From positions 51,701,851-51,765,850 of the forward strand of contig CM037869.1 of the NCBI GenBank assembly GCA_021292105.1: DNA of 64,000 nucleotides. Reading direction: 5' to 3'. The position numbers and the translations under genes are program-made. The notes beneath the pieces are model-generated. The model made no database searches. It saw only the letters and a list, made by a program, of their open reading frames with translations, and was not told where the DNA came from. How positions within the stretch are numbered: the stretch's first letter is position 1; every line of letters starts with the position of its first letter. Below are positions 1 through 9,430 of this stretch, piece after piece. Origin of the DNA: Anadara kagoshimensis (taxonomy: Eukaryota > Mollusca > Bivalvia > Arcoida > Arcidae).

Positions 1-1116
1 AAAGAATATAATCTAGTGTTCTTTTAATTAAATATCTTCTCTTCCTGATAAAATTAACTAAAAATGTTTTCCATTGTCATTACAGTGAACACAAAACACT
101 TTCAAGTTAAAATAAATATTGCAATTATCATAATTGTGCTGCAGCAAACGATTGTTCCATCCTTTTATTGTCACTAATATTACATTTAAAACCCAACACG
201 TCCGAGTCTTAATAAATTATCAGTGGCATGTCATATTATTGACATTATTTAGTCGTGTTATAAATAAAATGAATGATACAAATATGCAAATTAACAAGAC
301 TATTGACTCGTGCATCTATGACAGATGACCAGTATGGTCTCTAGACAATGTAACGTCTCAAAAACTCATTAATCAAGGGTTAAGTGTATCCAACATCTCT
401 TCAGATAAGATAGTGTGTTATTTCATTACATGTTGTGAGGGAGGATGGAGGATAATGTTGCAATTATAGGTCGAAAAACCTGAAAAATTAAGTTGTGTAT
501 TATATCCGAATGTTGAATAAGTAACTAACTTCAGATTATATTTACTTTTTCAACAATGAATGTTGAATGTTCAAAAGGTAACTAACTTCAGATACGGCGT
601 TCATTGTAATAAATACTATTCTGTGTCCTATTGATTTTTAAAAAACGTTATTTGGGTTAATTTTTATATAATTTCTTATATCATTACATACGTTCTATGC
701 CCTTCTCAAAATATAAAATTATTAGATGATTTGGTTTTTTGTAGAGAATAGAAAATATTTGGGTTCATTTTTATATAATTTCTTATATCATTACACATAT
801 CACCGTTAATAGCATAATTTGGCGTGTATTTACCTACATTCATAAAAATCTAATAGCCACCTGCCCATCAAGGTAACTTTAACACGTTATTTTGGTTAGC
901 ATTTATAGACAGAGTTTGCAATATACAAAGATTATAAATTCACTTTGATTATTAATTGATACCTTAACTGGATTACATTTCGAAATAAATTTGAAGGAAT
1001 CATGTCCAGGGAAAATTCTGTCGAAGCTAAAAAGAATAATTTAATATTGTTGATAATAATGTACTACGGTGTAAATTTCTTTAATTGATAGACATACTTT
1101 TTAAAATTTATTTTAG
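1..1116. other. Upstream non-coding region or intron
   Basis: AT-rich sequence without a recognised gene. Two short direct repeats are visible: one near 483-540 and 541-595 (gaatgttgaat...gtaactaacttcagat), and one near 651-680 and 758-790 (atttgggtt...ttatataatttcttatatcatta). An ATG at 64 begins a short hydrophobic frame that ends in TAA without a usable donor. The missing 5' exon of the M28-like gene was not found here. Confidence 0.4.
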
Positions 1117-1328
1117 GTCAAATTGTTGCAGAATTACCATTTCCATCGGTAAACAAAGAATGGCTTCATTCAGTATTGTTAGAAACATTTTCAACCAGCA
1201 GAGTCAGAGATCATCCAGTTTATGGTACAGGTTACACAGTAGCTAAAGATTTCATAGTTAAACACTTTGAAGGCTTATCGATGGCTGTTCACTACGATGA
1301 AATCAGATCAGAGTACACGTCCGAAGAG
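1117..1328 (+). CDS. M28-like protein, exon A (N-terminal helix region)
   Basis: The acceptor TTTTAG ends at 1116 and the donor GAG|GTACTG is at 1329. The exon enters after one codon base and leaves in phase 0. It reads QIVAELPFPSVNKEWL, then LLETFSTSRV, then YGTGYTVAKDFIVKHF. This matches the usual M28 N-terminal region, in which a helix precedes a conserved 'l..t.R...g...aa.yi...f' pattern. Confidence 0.75.
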
Positions 1329-4300
1329 GTACTGTTGATGAAAAGATTCAATCAGACCACGAGTTCATAAAGAAGTGTAGCAATAAAATATCTATATATT
1401 ACACCTAATTACGTTATTATCATTAAAGTTTGATCTCGAACTCCAAGGAGAAACGAAAAATTTAAGACGTGTCCGTAGTTCGAGATAAACAAAGTTGTAT
1501 AGGGGCCACTCGTACTTTTGTCAACTGGTAATAACTTCTTATTATCTTTAAATCACTTTATATCAACCTTTTAATGGAAGTTTTGAATAACTCAAAATTT
1601 GTGAAATAAAACCCTTACTCTCTTAATTGATTTGATTTTGTCGATAGGAACAAATTTCGTTTTGTTGCAATTCTGATCACACTCTGGATACTATTATCAC
1701 CAAGCACTTCCGGTTTTTGTCCATTGGTGGTAGTTTATGTTGTTTCAAAAGAAGCTGGTTTTATTTCGATCTTAATTAAACCTACGACTTTACCATCAGC
1801 TCTAATTGACTGTTTATGCAAGGACAAAATTTCCAGAAAGCCCTGGGATCAGTTGAGATAAGAGTCATGGCCATTTTTGTTTTTGAATATCATTTTCAAA
1901 GTTTTTATCTTACCTTGATATTGATTTGTAATATGTCTGATTTTGATACGAACGTGCCATGCTCCCGACACTTTTCGAAATAAAATTGTATAAAACACAT
2001 TTTAAATTTTCACCTAGTTGATTAAAAATTGTTAGATCTATCCGAAAATTCGAAATATTTAAATTCAAGATGATCGATATGTTTTAAGTTAAATAAATTG
2101 TAACTTATTCTGGGTTTTTAAGAAAGTTATCGGGAAGTTCGAGATATCCGTGTTCGAGATAACGAGATATAAATATATACGTTTATAAAAGATTCTACCT
2201 TAATGTTTTATTAGGTATTAGGGATTTTCGTTTGGATAGTACATTGGCAAATTCTACATAATATAGTAGAGAGGGCTACAATTATGGGAAATTGTTCGTT
2301 TTGTAAAATTGACGCTGTAAGAGAAACTAATGATTTTGTTTGAAACTGTTTGGTTATCTTGAGTTTTTGTAGAAAAATAACTGATGTAAACGGGCATACA
2401 TACGAATATTCTAAGAAAATGTGTGTTCTTAATTGAAGCCTTTCTGTTATCGGCAGAATGATATCAAATTCAGAGTTTACTACTGAAGTTTGTTTTAAAA
2501 CAAAATCACCATAAGGTATATTGTACTTTTATGTGAAGATACTTGGCTAAATGGTCGGGGGTTCGAGTATTAGTATAGCTGCATGTTATGTCCTTGAGCA
2601 AGACATCTATATTGTCATAGTGTGTACCGACAATGTGATGAAGTACTTAAAACCATGAACATCCAGTCCAAGTAGGAAATGGGACATGTCACTGAGGCCT
2701 ATAGACTCGAGGTGAATTTTAAGTCGCTCTTGATATTGCAATATAAGAATGTGTTTTGCTCACTTATAATCCACAGGTTCTGTCGGTTACTTCAGTATTA
2801 TTGGTGTATTAATCTAAGGTACATTGTATTTAAGAAAAATTGAGATGGGATGTTTGGAATTTTACGAAATTATTGAAACCTGATGTTTCACTTGTAAAGG
2901 TATATTCGCCTAGGTCATCTGATAGTGGCTATGGCTATGTTTGTGGGGGTTACTAGTGTTTATAGAAGCTAAGTAGTTGAAAGGGTTGCTGCCCCACCGG
3001 TCCATTAACGAGACCGTGGTGATAATAATAACATAAATACTAATAATATTAATATTTTTAATTTACATTTCACACAATTTACATTATTTTTCCAAGCAAT
3101 ACAAAACGTTTAACAAAAATATAAATTTACAATAAAGCAAAACACACGCTTTAGTAAAATGTCGACTAAAATATCAATGTGGATCAATTAAAAGGGTTTA
3201 GTTATATATTTGAAAGTTCCCTAGTCTGATGTCAAAACTACAAGTTATGAAGTTTATAATTTCTCTTAAAATCTTTTTTTATTATTATTTAATAAGTTTT
3301 TTATTTTTGATAAATCTGACATATATTTTAAAGAAAAGATTTTTCATTTTATGTGTGGTTATTCTGAGTTTAGCCATGGTGGATCTGTCTTTACGAGGAT
3401 GGGGAAGATTAAGTTGCATGGTTCATAGTGTGATTGTATGAATTGATTGAATAATTTGAGTTAATGGGTCATTAGTATCGTTATGATTTGTTCTTTGTGT
3501 TCTATATCAATGATTCTTTGTTAAATGTTGGTAAGATGGAAGTTTATAGGTTCTGGATTATTTATGATAAAAGAGTAACCTAATCGATTAAATATATTAT
3601 TTCACAGATGTTATTCACACTCTGCGGTATAAGACTATTTATTTATTTTGTATAACAGAGAATTTCTTTAGAAACGTATTTGTCATGACCTTGACAGGAT
3701 TCAAACACAAGAACCTTACATCTGGAGTACCGTTTTATTAGAATTCTTGCAAGTACTATTGTTTTGCAACTGAATAAATGTAGTTAATAGTGCCTCACGC
3801 AAGACATTGTAGTAATCAAATCCATGAGTTCAATTAACTCCAGCCTGTAGTGTAGAGTCATTTGAAGACGATTTTTTTCAGAAATGACCAATTTTAAACT
3901 GAAATTTTGTTCAATTTTCGTCAAAATGAACATGGCATGTTCTGACCAAGCATTCTAAAAAATAATACTATAAAGTGTACGATATAGACACGCAATAATT
4001 GTTTGAAGTTATAATTGTCTATTTTTGTGATTATTTATTATATATTTTTAGCCACGTGGTGTTAATATTATCGGAATTTTGCCAGGAACCCAAAGCAATG
4101 ATTCTATTGATACGATATATCTACTTGGGGCATATTATAACACATACATGAATACAGATGGTAGGTGCATTTTTCTCGATTAAAAAGATTATGTACTGAG
4201 GAGATTAATACAAAATACATTTAGTCATATGTTTTATACAGAAGTCATTATACATTAATTCCAAAAGTGGTTTCATTTCAACTGTTTCACACGTGTCACA

Positions 4301-7300
4301 TTACTTTCAAATTACTAAAAGACCTTGGACTTAAGCCCTACGATATGGGTTTTGTTGCGTTCTTTCTCTTAAAATGTCATACAATTATTCCTACTTTTCT
4401 GTACAGATAGAAAATACTAGTAATAATAATGCCTTCAATTTTTCTATTGTCAACTTTCCTTTTCTGTGCAGCAATATACCCGCTTCTCATGCACAGTGTG
4501 TATCTATTGCCGAATAATACGCTATGTAAAAGCATGTACCCACTACAGGAACTTTGTACAATGATTTAGGCTGCTTGAAAATAAATTGTTGACTCAGGGA
4601 TATTGCAAGCCTAGGCTTATCAATGCCCTCAAAAAGTTTTATGGCCGTCATTGCAGTATTGTTGATAAGTTTGACGTCTCTGTGTCCAAGATTGCCTGAA
4701 TACATTTTACGTTCCATAGTTCCATGTTTCTTTCACACAATTTTCATTACACACGTGGTGGGTGTAGCTAGTTAAACCGGAGGTGCTTACCTCCCCAGAG
4801 CATCCGGCGTTTGGTCAATCATTTACTTTTTCTATTTTTTATTGATAAGTGTTTTAAAATAGATTTATTTCCGTATAGAATAATAACTTAATGTTTGTTT
4901 TATTTTATAAAATAACCATGTTAGGTATATTTGACAATGGTGCTGGCGTAGTAGCGTTGATGGAAGCCGCAAGACTTCTTGTTCAGTCTGGTAGAAAGAA
5001 AAATACATTGTTGTTTGTTGCTTTTGATGATCATGTTATTGGTAATATTCTTATTTTTGCGTTAATATTTAATGAAAACAGAAAAATGCAAAAGAAAGAT
5101 TTTTTATCGAAAATACAGTTTTAGTTTTTTATTAGCAAAACTTTTTTCAACATTAATTTATAAATAGCTTGCACTTTTGTGACTTTTGTGAAAGTGAAGT
5201 TACGCTTTTTTCCATAGAAAATAAAATAAATCTAAATATCAATTGATATTTATATTTATGACGATGTTTACACCAAAAGTAGTGTCCTTGATGACGTTTT
5301 ACGTCATATATGCAACAGAGACCGCCATTTGCTTAGATTTTCTAAATGTTAAATAGGCTAACTGACGTTTTTGCTCTGTGCAGATATAATGTATTCTATG
5401 TTAATCACTGATGCGCAAAATACTTCATGTTACGACTAGGTACAAGTTACTGAATATTATCAATGTTTATTCAGATTCATTTTTTTCTATGGAAAAAGCT
5501 TAACTTCACGGTCACAAACAGACGGCTTGACAGTAGTTCATTAATCATGGTATTCGTATACTACGTTATATAGTTCTCATCTAACATACATAAAATAACG
5601 TAACGAAATGTAGAATTATAAAATGTTTGAAACTTACCCAATTTTGAAACGTTTGAAATAAATATGTGAAAAAACATTAAAGTATGTGCAAACATTCTGT
5701 TTTTAAAATTGGTTTACTAATAATGTTAAATATCAAAATATAGTTTAAACAGAAAACATATAACAGCCTTAAATCTGCATTTATTACATGTATAACTGTT
5801 TTCAAAACACTTGATTAAATAAATTTAGGGATATTGTTTAAATCAGCCTGACTGCATAATTGCTTAGCAATCTATTCCCAACTACATTACTAAAGTGTGA
5901 GGGTGTTTTCGCCTTTGATTTCTTTCATCGATATATTTATGTATGCATTGGAGACAACTACCAAAAATTCAAGGGCCTGATATGTTCCGTAGGCTGTTTA
6001 CTTACAACTCTAATGGGTATCTCTTGTCGAATAGTTAAATAACGGATTAAAAAATCTTTTTGTACTTTGTAACTTTAAACACGGGTCAAACGCTCAAATT
6101 GTCCATATTTAATGATGTATACGGTCGTAAATATTTAGAACTATGTTCTGATTTATTCATTTTTTATTTATTTAAAAATTAAATAAAAGTGGTAATAATC
6201 ACTTATTTATTTATTCTATTATAAATAAAGAAGAGTTTGGAGATAAAGACGCATATTTACCTTGTTGTCGAGGTGCGAAACATTTTGTTGAGGAATGGCT
6301 GCCTAATTATATGCAGAAAAGAAATATGAAGTATCAGAAAGTAGAGTTTGGTGGTGCAATTATTTTGGAATCCATTTTGAATTACGATTCTACACCTGGT
6401 TCAACCGTTATAAATTTTGATGAAATTGGATTAATTTATGTGACGGTAAGCATTACAAGAATCATTTAAAGAAAGTTTGATTCTTACGTTAAAATAAGGC
6501 TGACATTTATGTGTGTGTAGGGTACATTGGTAAATATAATTCATGTATTTTTCTATGCCTCGCTCACGTAACTATATGATCTCGCTGTTTATCAATTCTC
6601 AACTTTTTTACTGTACCTTTTGTATTTAATTCATAAAACTTGGTCAATAAAAAATTTAGATAGCTTTTATGGCACATTTTAGAAATAAGTTGAAGGTATA
6701 TATTTTGAAGACAGAAGCTTATATTTGAAGATATAAACGAATTCTTAATTTTAGTAATATCTTTTATATAGTTACATCCTTTGATATATTTTAGATGTTT
6801 AAAGATCTTTTGAAACCAATTATAGCAGATGGTAATAGGGGTGACTTTATATTGACAGTTAGTAGAGACAAAGATACGTCAATGCAGGAACCTTTTAAAA
6901 AAATCTGGGAAAGTTTTTCTGCTTTGATAGCAAAAATTTATTCTTTGAAGTTTAGTGCAGTTTTTTCAAATGATTGGGTTTTTCGTTCAGTTGAAATGAA
7001 TGTAATACGTTCGGATGTGTTTGCATTTTATAGAAAAAATTATAATGGGATCTTGATAACTGACACGGGTACGTTTGTTTCTATTGAAATTTGTCTATAA
7101 TGTATTTTCTTACGACAAAATGGAGAGCTTCCATGGTATAAGTTCACTTGTCTAACCTAACTTGTCAGTTTCAAAGTTTTTACTTTGCATCTGGATTTTA
7201 ATTTTGATATAAATAAGTATGTTTGTTTTTATTATAGTCGAAAATTCAAGATTATTCTTAGTGAACTATATTCAATTTAAGTTTTACAAAAACATATACA

Positions 7301-8013
7301 ACCGTCAAAACAGTTTTTGTAAAATTTAAACTGGTATAATATGTAATTATGTAATAAAAATAATAATAAAAGTTAACGTTTTTCGATACATCCTGTTTTT
7401 TTTCGACGTGATTAAAATTCACAAATAAGTGTTTTTGTTTATCTGGTTTGTAAATATTCTGCAAAATAGAGATACATGTAAATGCATTATTTTTTTAATC
7501 TTTTATTTCTTGAATAACTGGCAATCTGAAAAAAAATGCAAATAAATTTATATTTCCTTATCGATTTATGCGTATTCATGTTGGAGTCGCTCTAAAATGT
7601 TTAAATTCATTAGTGTTTCGAGCCATAGACGTTTGAACGAAAACATGATAAATGTAAAGACATTAAGATAGACTCTCTCTCTCTCTCTCGTTCTCTCTCT
7701 CTCTTTCTCTCTCTCTCTCATTAACTTTTAGACTAACATAAATGCAGAACTATAAATAACGATATATGTTTTAGGAATATATCGAGGATTTAGGAAGGAT
7801 TGTCATTTAGTAGGAGAAGATTGTAATCAGAAAGACAAGATTACCGATGAAAAATTAAAATTTCTTGTGAAAACTACTGGCATTGTGGTATTGACTCTGG
7901 AATATTTCGCAGCTGGAAATATAAGTGACATAATACTTACAGAAATTCAGAATGTACGACATACTATTACAACATCCACATCAAAACCCATACAACAACC
8001 AGGTCAAGTATAG
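1117..8013 (+). CDS. M28 metallopeptidase-like protein, probable pseudopeptidase (six exons, 5' end not found)
   Basis: Six exons join in frame: 1117-1328, 4052-4160, 4925-5041, 6231-6445, 6795-7068 and 7775-8013 (about 388 codons), ending at TAG 8011-8013. All introns are GT-AG and the phases agree (0, 1, 1, 0, 1). The fold is that of M28 peptidases (aminopeptidase/carboxypeptidase Q/glutaminyl cyclase superfamily). Visible landmarks are NIIGILPG, then LLGAYYNT where LLGAHYDT is expected, DNGAGVVALMEAARLL, TLLFVAFDD, FDEIGLIYV, IRSDVFAFY, ITDTGIYRGF and a late DCHLVGED. The first zinc-ligand His is Tyr and the catalytic-position Asp is Asn. The EE pair can only be placed shifted, across the exon 3/4 junction (VI-EEFG). 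Loss of hydrolase activity is therefore inferred. The first exon(s), with start codon and any signal peptide, were not found. An AATAAA lies at 8040-8045. A weak donor at 8003 (CAG|GTCAAG, phase 1) could instead splice into the lectin exon at 9257. Confidence 0.82.
1428..2175. repeat. Possible decayed DNA element with 'ttcgagata' ends
   Basis: The motif TTCGAGATA or its complement recurs near 1430, 1480, 2137 and 2152 at the two edges of this intronic block. Repeated use of this motif at opposing edges suggests degenerate terminal repeats. No transposase frame is visible. Confidence 0.3.
2550..2765 (+). mobile_element. tRNA-derived SINE-like fragment
   Basis: A box B-like GGGGGTTCGAGTA near 2557 is followed by a body with 'cttgagcaagacatc' and 'ttaagtcgctctt', which recalls the SINE at 37108. 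The box A side is degraded. Confidence 0.4.
4052..4160 (+). CDS. M28-like protein, exon B (altered metal-binding motif)
   Basis: Phase 0 in and phase 1 out, with donor G|GTAGGT. It encodes RGVNIIGILPG and then YLLGAYYNTYMNTDG. This is the strand that in active M28 enzymes carries GAHxDT. Here His is replaced by Tyr and Asp by Asn. Confidence 0.8.
4430..4815 (+). mobile_element. Reverse-transcriptase element fragment, copy F1
   Basis: It matches the copy at 8362 over the RT C-terminal coding part (LINALKKFYGRH-like frame, with stops) and the start of the shared 3' UTR (acacacgtggtgggtgtagc). The extreme 3' end is missing. Confidence 0.7.
4925..5041 (+). CDS. M28-like protein, exon C (DNGAG bridging-Asp motif)
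   Basis: Acceptor GTTAG ends at 4924. The two leading bases complete GGT with the previous exon. It encodes IFDNGAGVVALMEAARLL and then NTLLFVAFDDHVI. The Asp of the DN-G-G motif, which bridges the metals in active enzymes, is kept. This is the most clearly M28 exon in the window. Confidence 0.85.
5184..5521. mobile_element. MITE-like element with about 35-bp terminal inverted repeats
   Basis: The left end (gtgaaagtgaagttacgc, then ttttttccatagaaaa) is the imperfect reverse complement of the right end (ttttctatggaaaaagc, then ttaacttcacggtcac). The interior of about 270 bp has no frame. It lies in an M28-like intron. Confidence 0.55.
6231..6445 (+). CDS. M28-like protein, exon D
   Basis: Acceptor AAATAAAG ends at 6230; donor ACG|GTAAGC. 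It starts EEFGDKDAYLPCCRGAKHFV and later reads VEFGGAIILESILNYD and VINFDEIGLIYVT. The segment corresponds to the region after the catalytic Glu. An insertion containing a Cys-Cys pair separates the EE pair from the AKHFVEEWL helix. Confidence 0.8.
6795..7068 (+). CDS. M28-like protein, exon E
   Basis: Acceptor TTTTAG ends at 6794; donor G|GTACGT. It is phase 0 in, phase 1 out. It reads MFKDLLKPIIADGNRGDFIL, later FSNDWVFRSVEMNVIRSD, and ends YNGILITDTG. IRSDVFAFY stands where active members have SDHxPF, so the Asp is kept and the neighbouring His is not. Confidence 0.8.
7128..7242 (+). mobile_element. Reverse-transcriptase element 3' end, copy F3
   Basis: It carries the common 3' tail of the family (gtctaacctaacttgtcag, then tttgcatctggattttaat), about 60 bp after the exon ending at 7068. 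Confidence 0.65.
7673..7719. repeat. (CT)n microsatellite
   Basis: Near-perfect CT repeat, interrupted by single bases, in the last M28-like intron. Confidence 0.9.
7775..8013 (+). CDS. M28-like protein, last recognised exon
   Basis: Acceptor TTTTAG ends at 7774. It reads IYRGFRKDCHLVGEDCN, then ITDEKLKFLVKTTGIVVLTL, the usual C-terminal M28 helix. A Thr/Ser/Pro-rich stretch (TTSTSKPIQQPGQV) and TAG follow. The His in DCHLVGED may be the last zinc ligand. The T/S/P stretch looks like a domain linker, which leaves room for splicing at 8003 into the CTLD exon at 9257. Confidence 0.78.
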
Positions 8014-8039
8014 AACATAAGGGATTATAAACATAATAT

Positions 8040-8045
8040 AATAAA
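8040..8045 (+). terminator. Poly(A) signal candidate after the M28-like gene
   Basis: AATAAA lies 27 bp after TAG 8011-8013. It overlaps the start of a retroelement fragment, so it may belong to the repeat. Confidence 0.3.
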
Positions 8046-8085
8046 AAACAAACACACTCTCCGAATCAAAATTCAGAAGCAAGCG
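8042..8085 (-). mobile_element. Reverse-transcriptase element 3' end fragment, copy R0
   Basis: Short match to the reverse complement of the family 3' end (aaaaacaaacacactctccg, then aattcagaagcaag). Confidence 0.45.
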
Positions 8086-8361
8086 CATTATGATTAGTTT
8101 GCTTTGCACGGCAATGGCAATTAACGCACTATAAATGCCATTTCTAAACATTTCAGTGGTTATATTTACATTTCCTATTTGTTGAAAATCTTATTTTTGG
8201 TATTTAAACCCAAAAAAACTAAAACACTGTCGTGTACAACATGCATTTCCAATCGTTGGAACAGCCAATCAATGAGGTGACGCGTATAGCCACAAAGAAA
8301 GAGATGAGTGACGTCACATTAGCAATGGCATTTATACTCCAATAACTGCCATCTAACCTTA

Positions 8362-8884
8362 AACGCAAACGAAAGGCTACATTTGAAAATTTATGACAAA
8401 TGTGATGACTTTAATTTTTCTATTGTCAACTTTCCTTTTTTATGCAGCAATTTATCTGCTTCTCCTGCTTATAGTGTATTTGTTTCCCAATTAATGCGCT
8501 ATGGTAAAGCTTGTTCCCACTACGAGGACTTTGTTCAACGAAGTACGCAGCTTGCAAATAAATTGTTTACTCGGGGATATTGCAAGGCTAGGCTTATCAA
8601 GGCCCTCAAAAAGTTTTATGGCCGTCATCACAGTATTGTTGATAAGTTTGACTCTGTTTCCAGGATTGCCCTGGATATAGTCCATGTTCCTTTCACACAA
8701 TTTTGATTACACACGTGGCGAGTGTAGCTAGCTAAACAGGAGGTTCTTAACTTTTCTGGAGCACACGGCCCAACTTCCCTGGTGGAAGTTTACGTGTCTA
8801 ATCTAGCTTGTCAGTTCCAAAGTTTTTACTGTGCTTCTGGATTGTGATTCGGATATGGATTAGTTTGTTTTTGTTAAGTACATT
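8362..8884 (+). mobile_element. Reverse-transcriptase element, 5'-truncated copy F2 (best-preserved C-terminus)
   Basis: An open frame encodes the end of a reverse transcriptase: YDKCDDFNFSIVNFPFLCS, SQLMRYGKACSHYEDF, KALKKFYGRHHSIVDKF, ending at a TGA near 8704. It is followed by the shared 3' UTR. This C-terminal signature belongs to a metazoan RT family with GIPM-TN-APLLADL core motifs, which I consider Penelope-like or related. The class is not settled here. Confidence 0.75.
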
Positions 8885-9129
8885 AAAACATCACAAATGT
8901 AAATATTTGCGTATATAAGCAGATGTTATCATTGTTTATAACAAGAAATCTATTGTCAAATAACATCATATCACAAAGATAAACTCAGAGGTTATATTTT
9001 TTTATTGTCAATAAAAAATGAAAACTTATGAAATCGAAATATTTTAATTTTAAGTTGTTGAAATAAGTGATTGATACGCGGTAATGCATTGATAACTAGG
9101 ATCATTCCAAATGTTTTGGCAATTTTGAA

Positions 9130-9152
9130 TCAATAAAATAAAATAAAATAAT
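9130..9152. repeat. (AAATA)n microsatellite
   Basis: Short aaata pentamer array. Confidence 0.7.
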
Positions 9153-9256
9153 TTAATTTTCGAGTGAAAGATTTCGAAATTTACGCCTGTGACTTGGTGT
9201 TATTTCCACGGTTATTATGATTCATTTTTACAATACTGTGTTTTATTGTTCTTTAG

Positions 9257-9430
9257 AAAACATATGTTTAAACGATTACGAGTACGACAAAGACGTAAAT
9301 ATATATTATAAGTTTTACGACGGACTCTTCAACATGGTTAGTTGGAGTGATGCAAAGGCTTCTTGCGAAGATGAAGGGGCGCAGTTATTGATCTTGCGTA
9401 ATAGGAAAATGCTTGAATTTGCATTAAGAA
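9257..9430 (+). CDS. Receptor exon: CTLD 1, N-terminal half
   Basis: Acceptor TTCTTTAG ends at 9256; donor A|GTAAGC. It reads ENICLNDYEY, then YYKFYDGLFNMVSWSDA and SCEDEGAQLL. This is the first half of a C-type lectin domain, with an N-terminal Cys, the WSDA helix and the second Cys. The exon enters and leaves in phase 1. Confidence 0.82.

Noticed and set aside
64-177. Short hydrophobic frame MFSIVITVNTKHFQ... as first exon of the M28-like gene
   Set aside because: The frame reaches TAA without a usable GT donor in phase 1, which the exon at 1117 requires.
8383-8706. Apparent 107-residue protein gene
   Set aside because: The same sequence recurs many times with a shared 3' UTR. It is the reverse-transcriptase C-terminus of a dispersed element.
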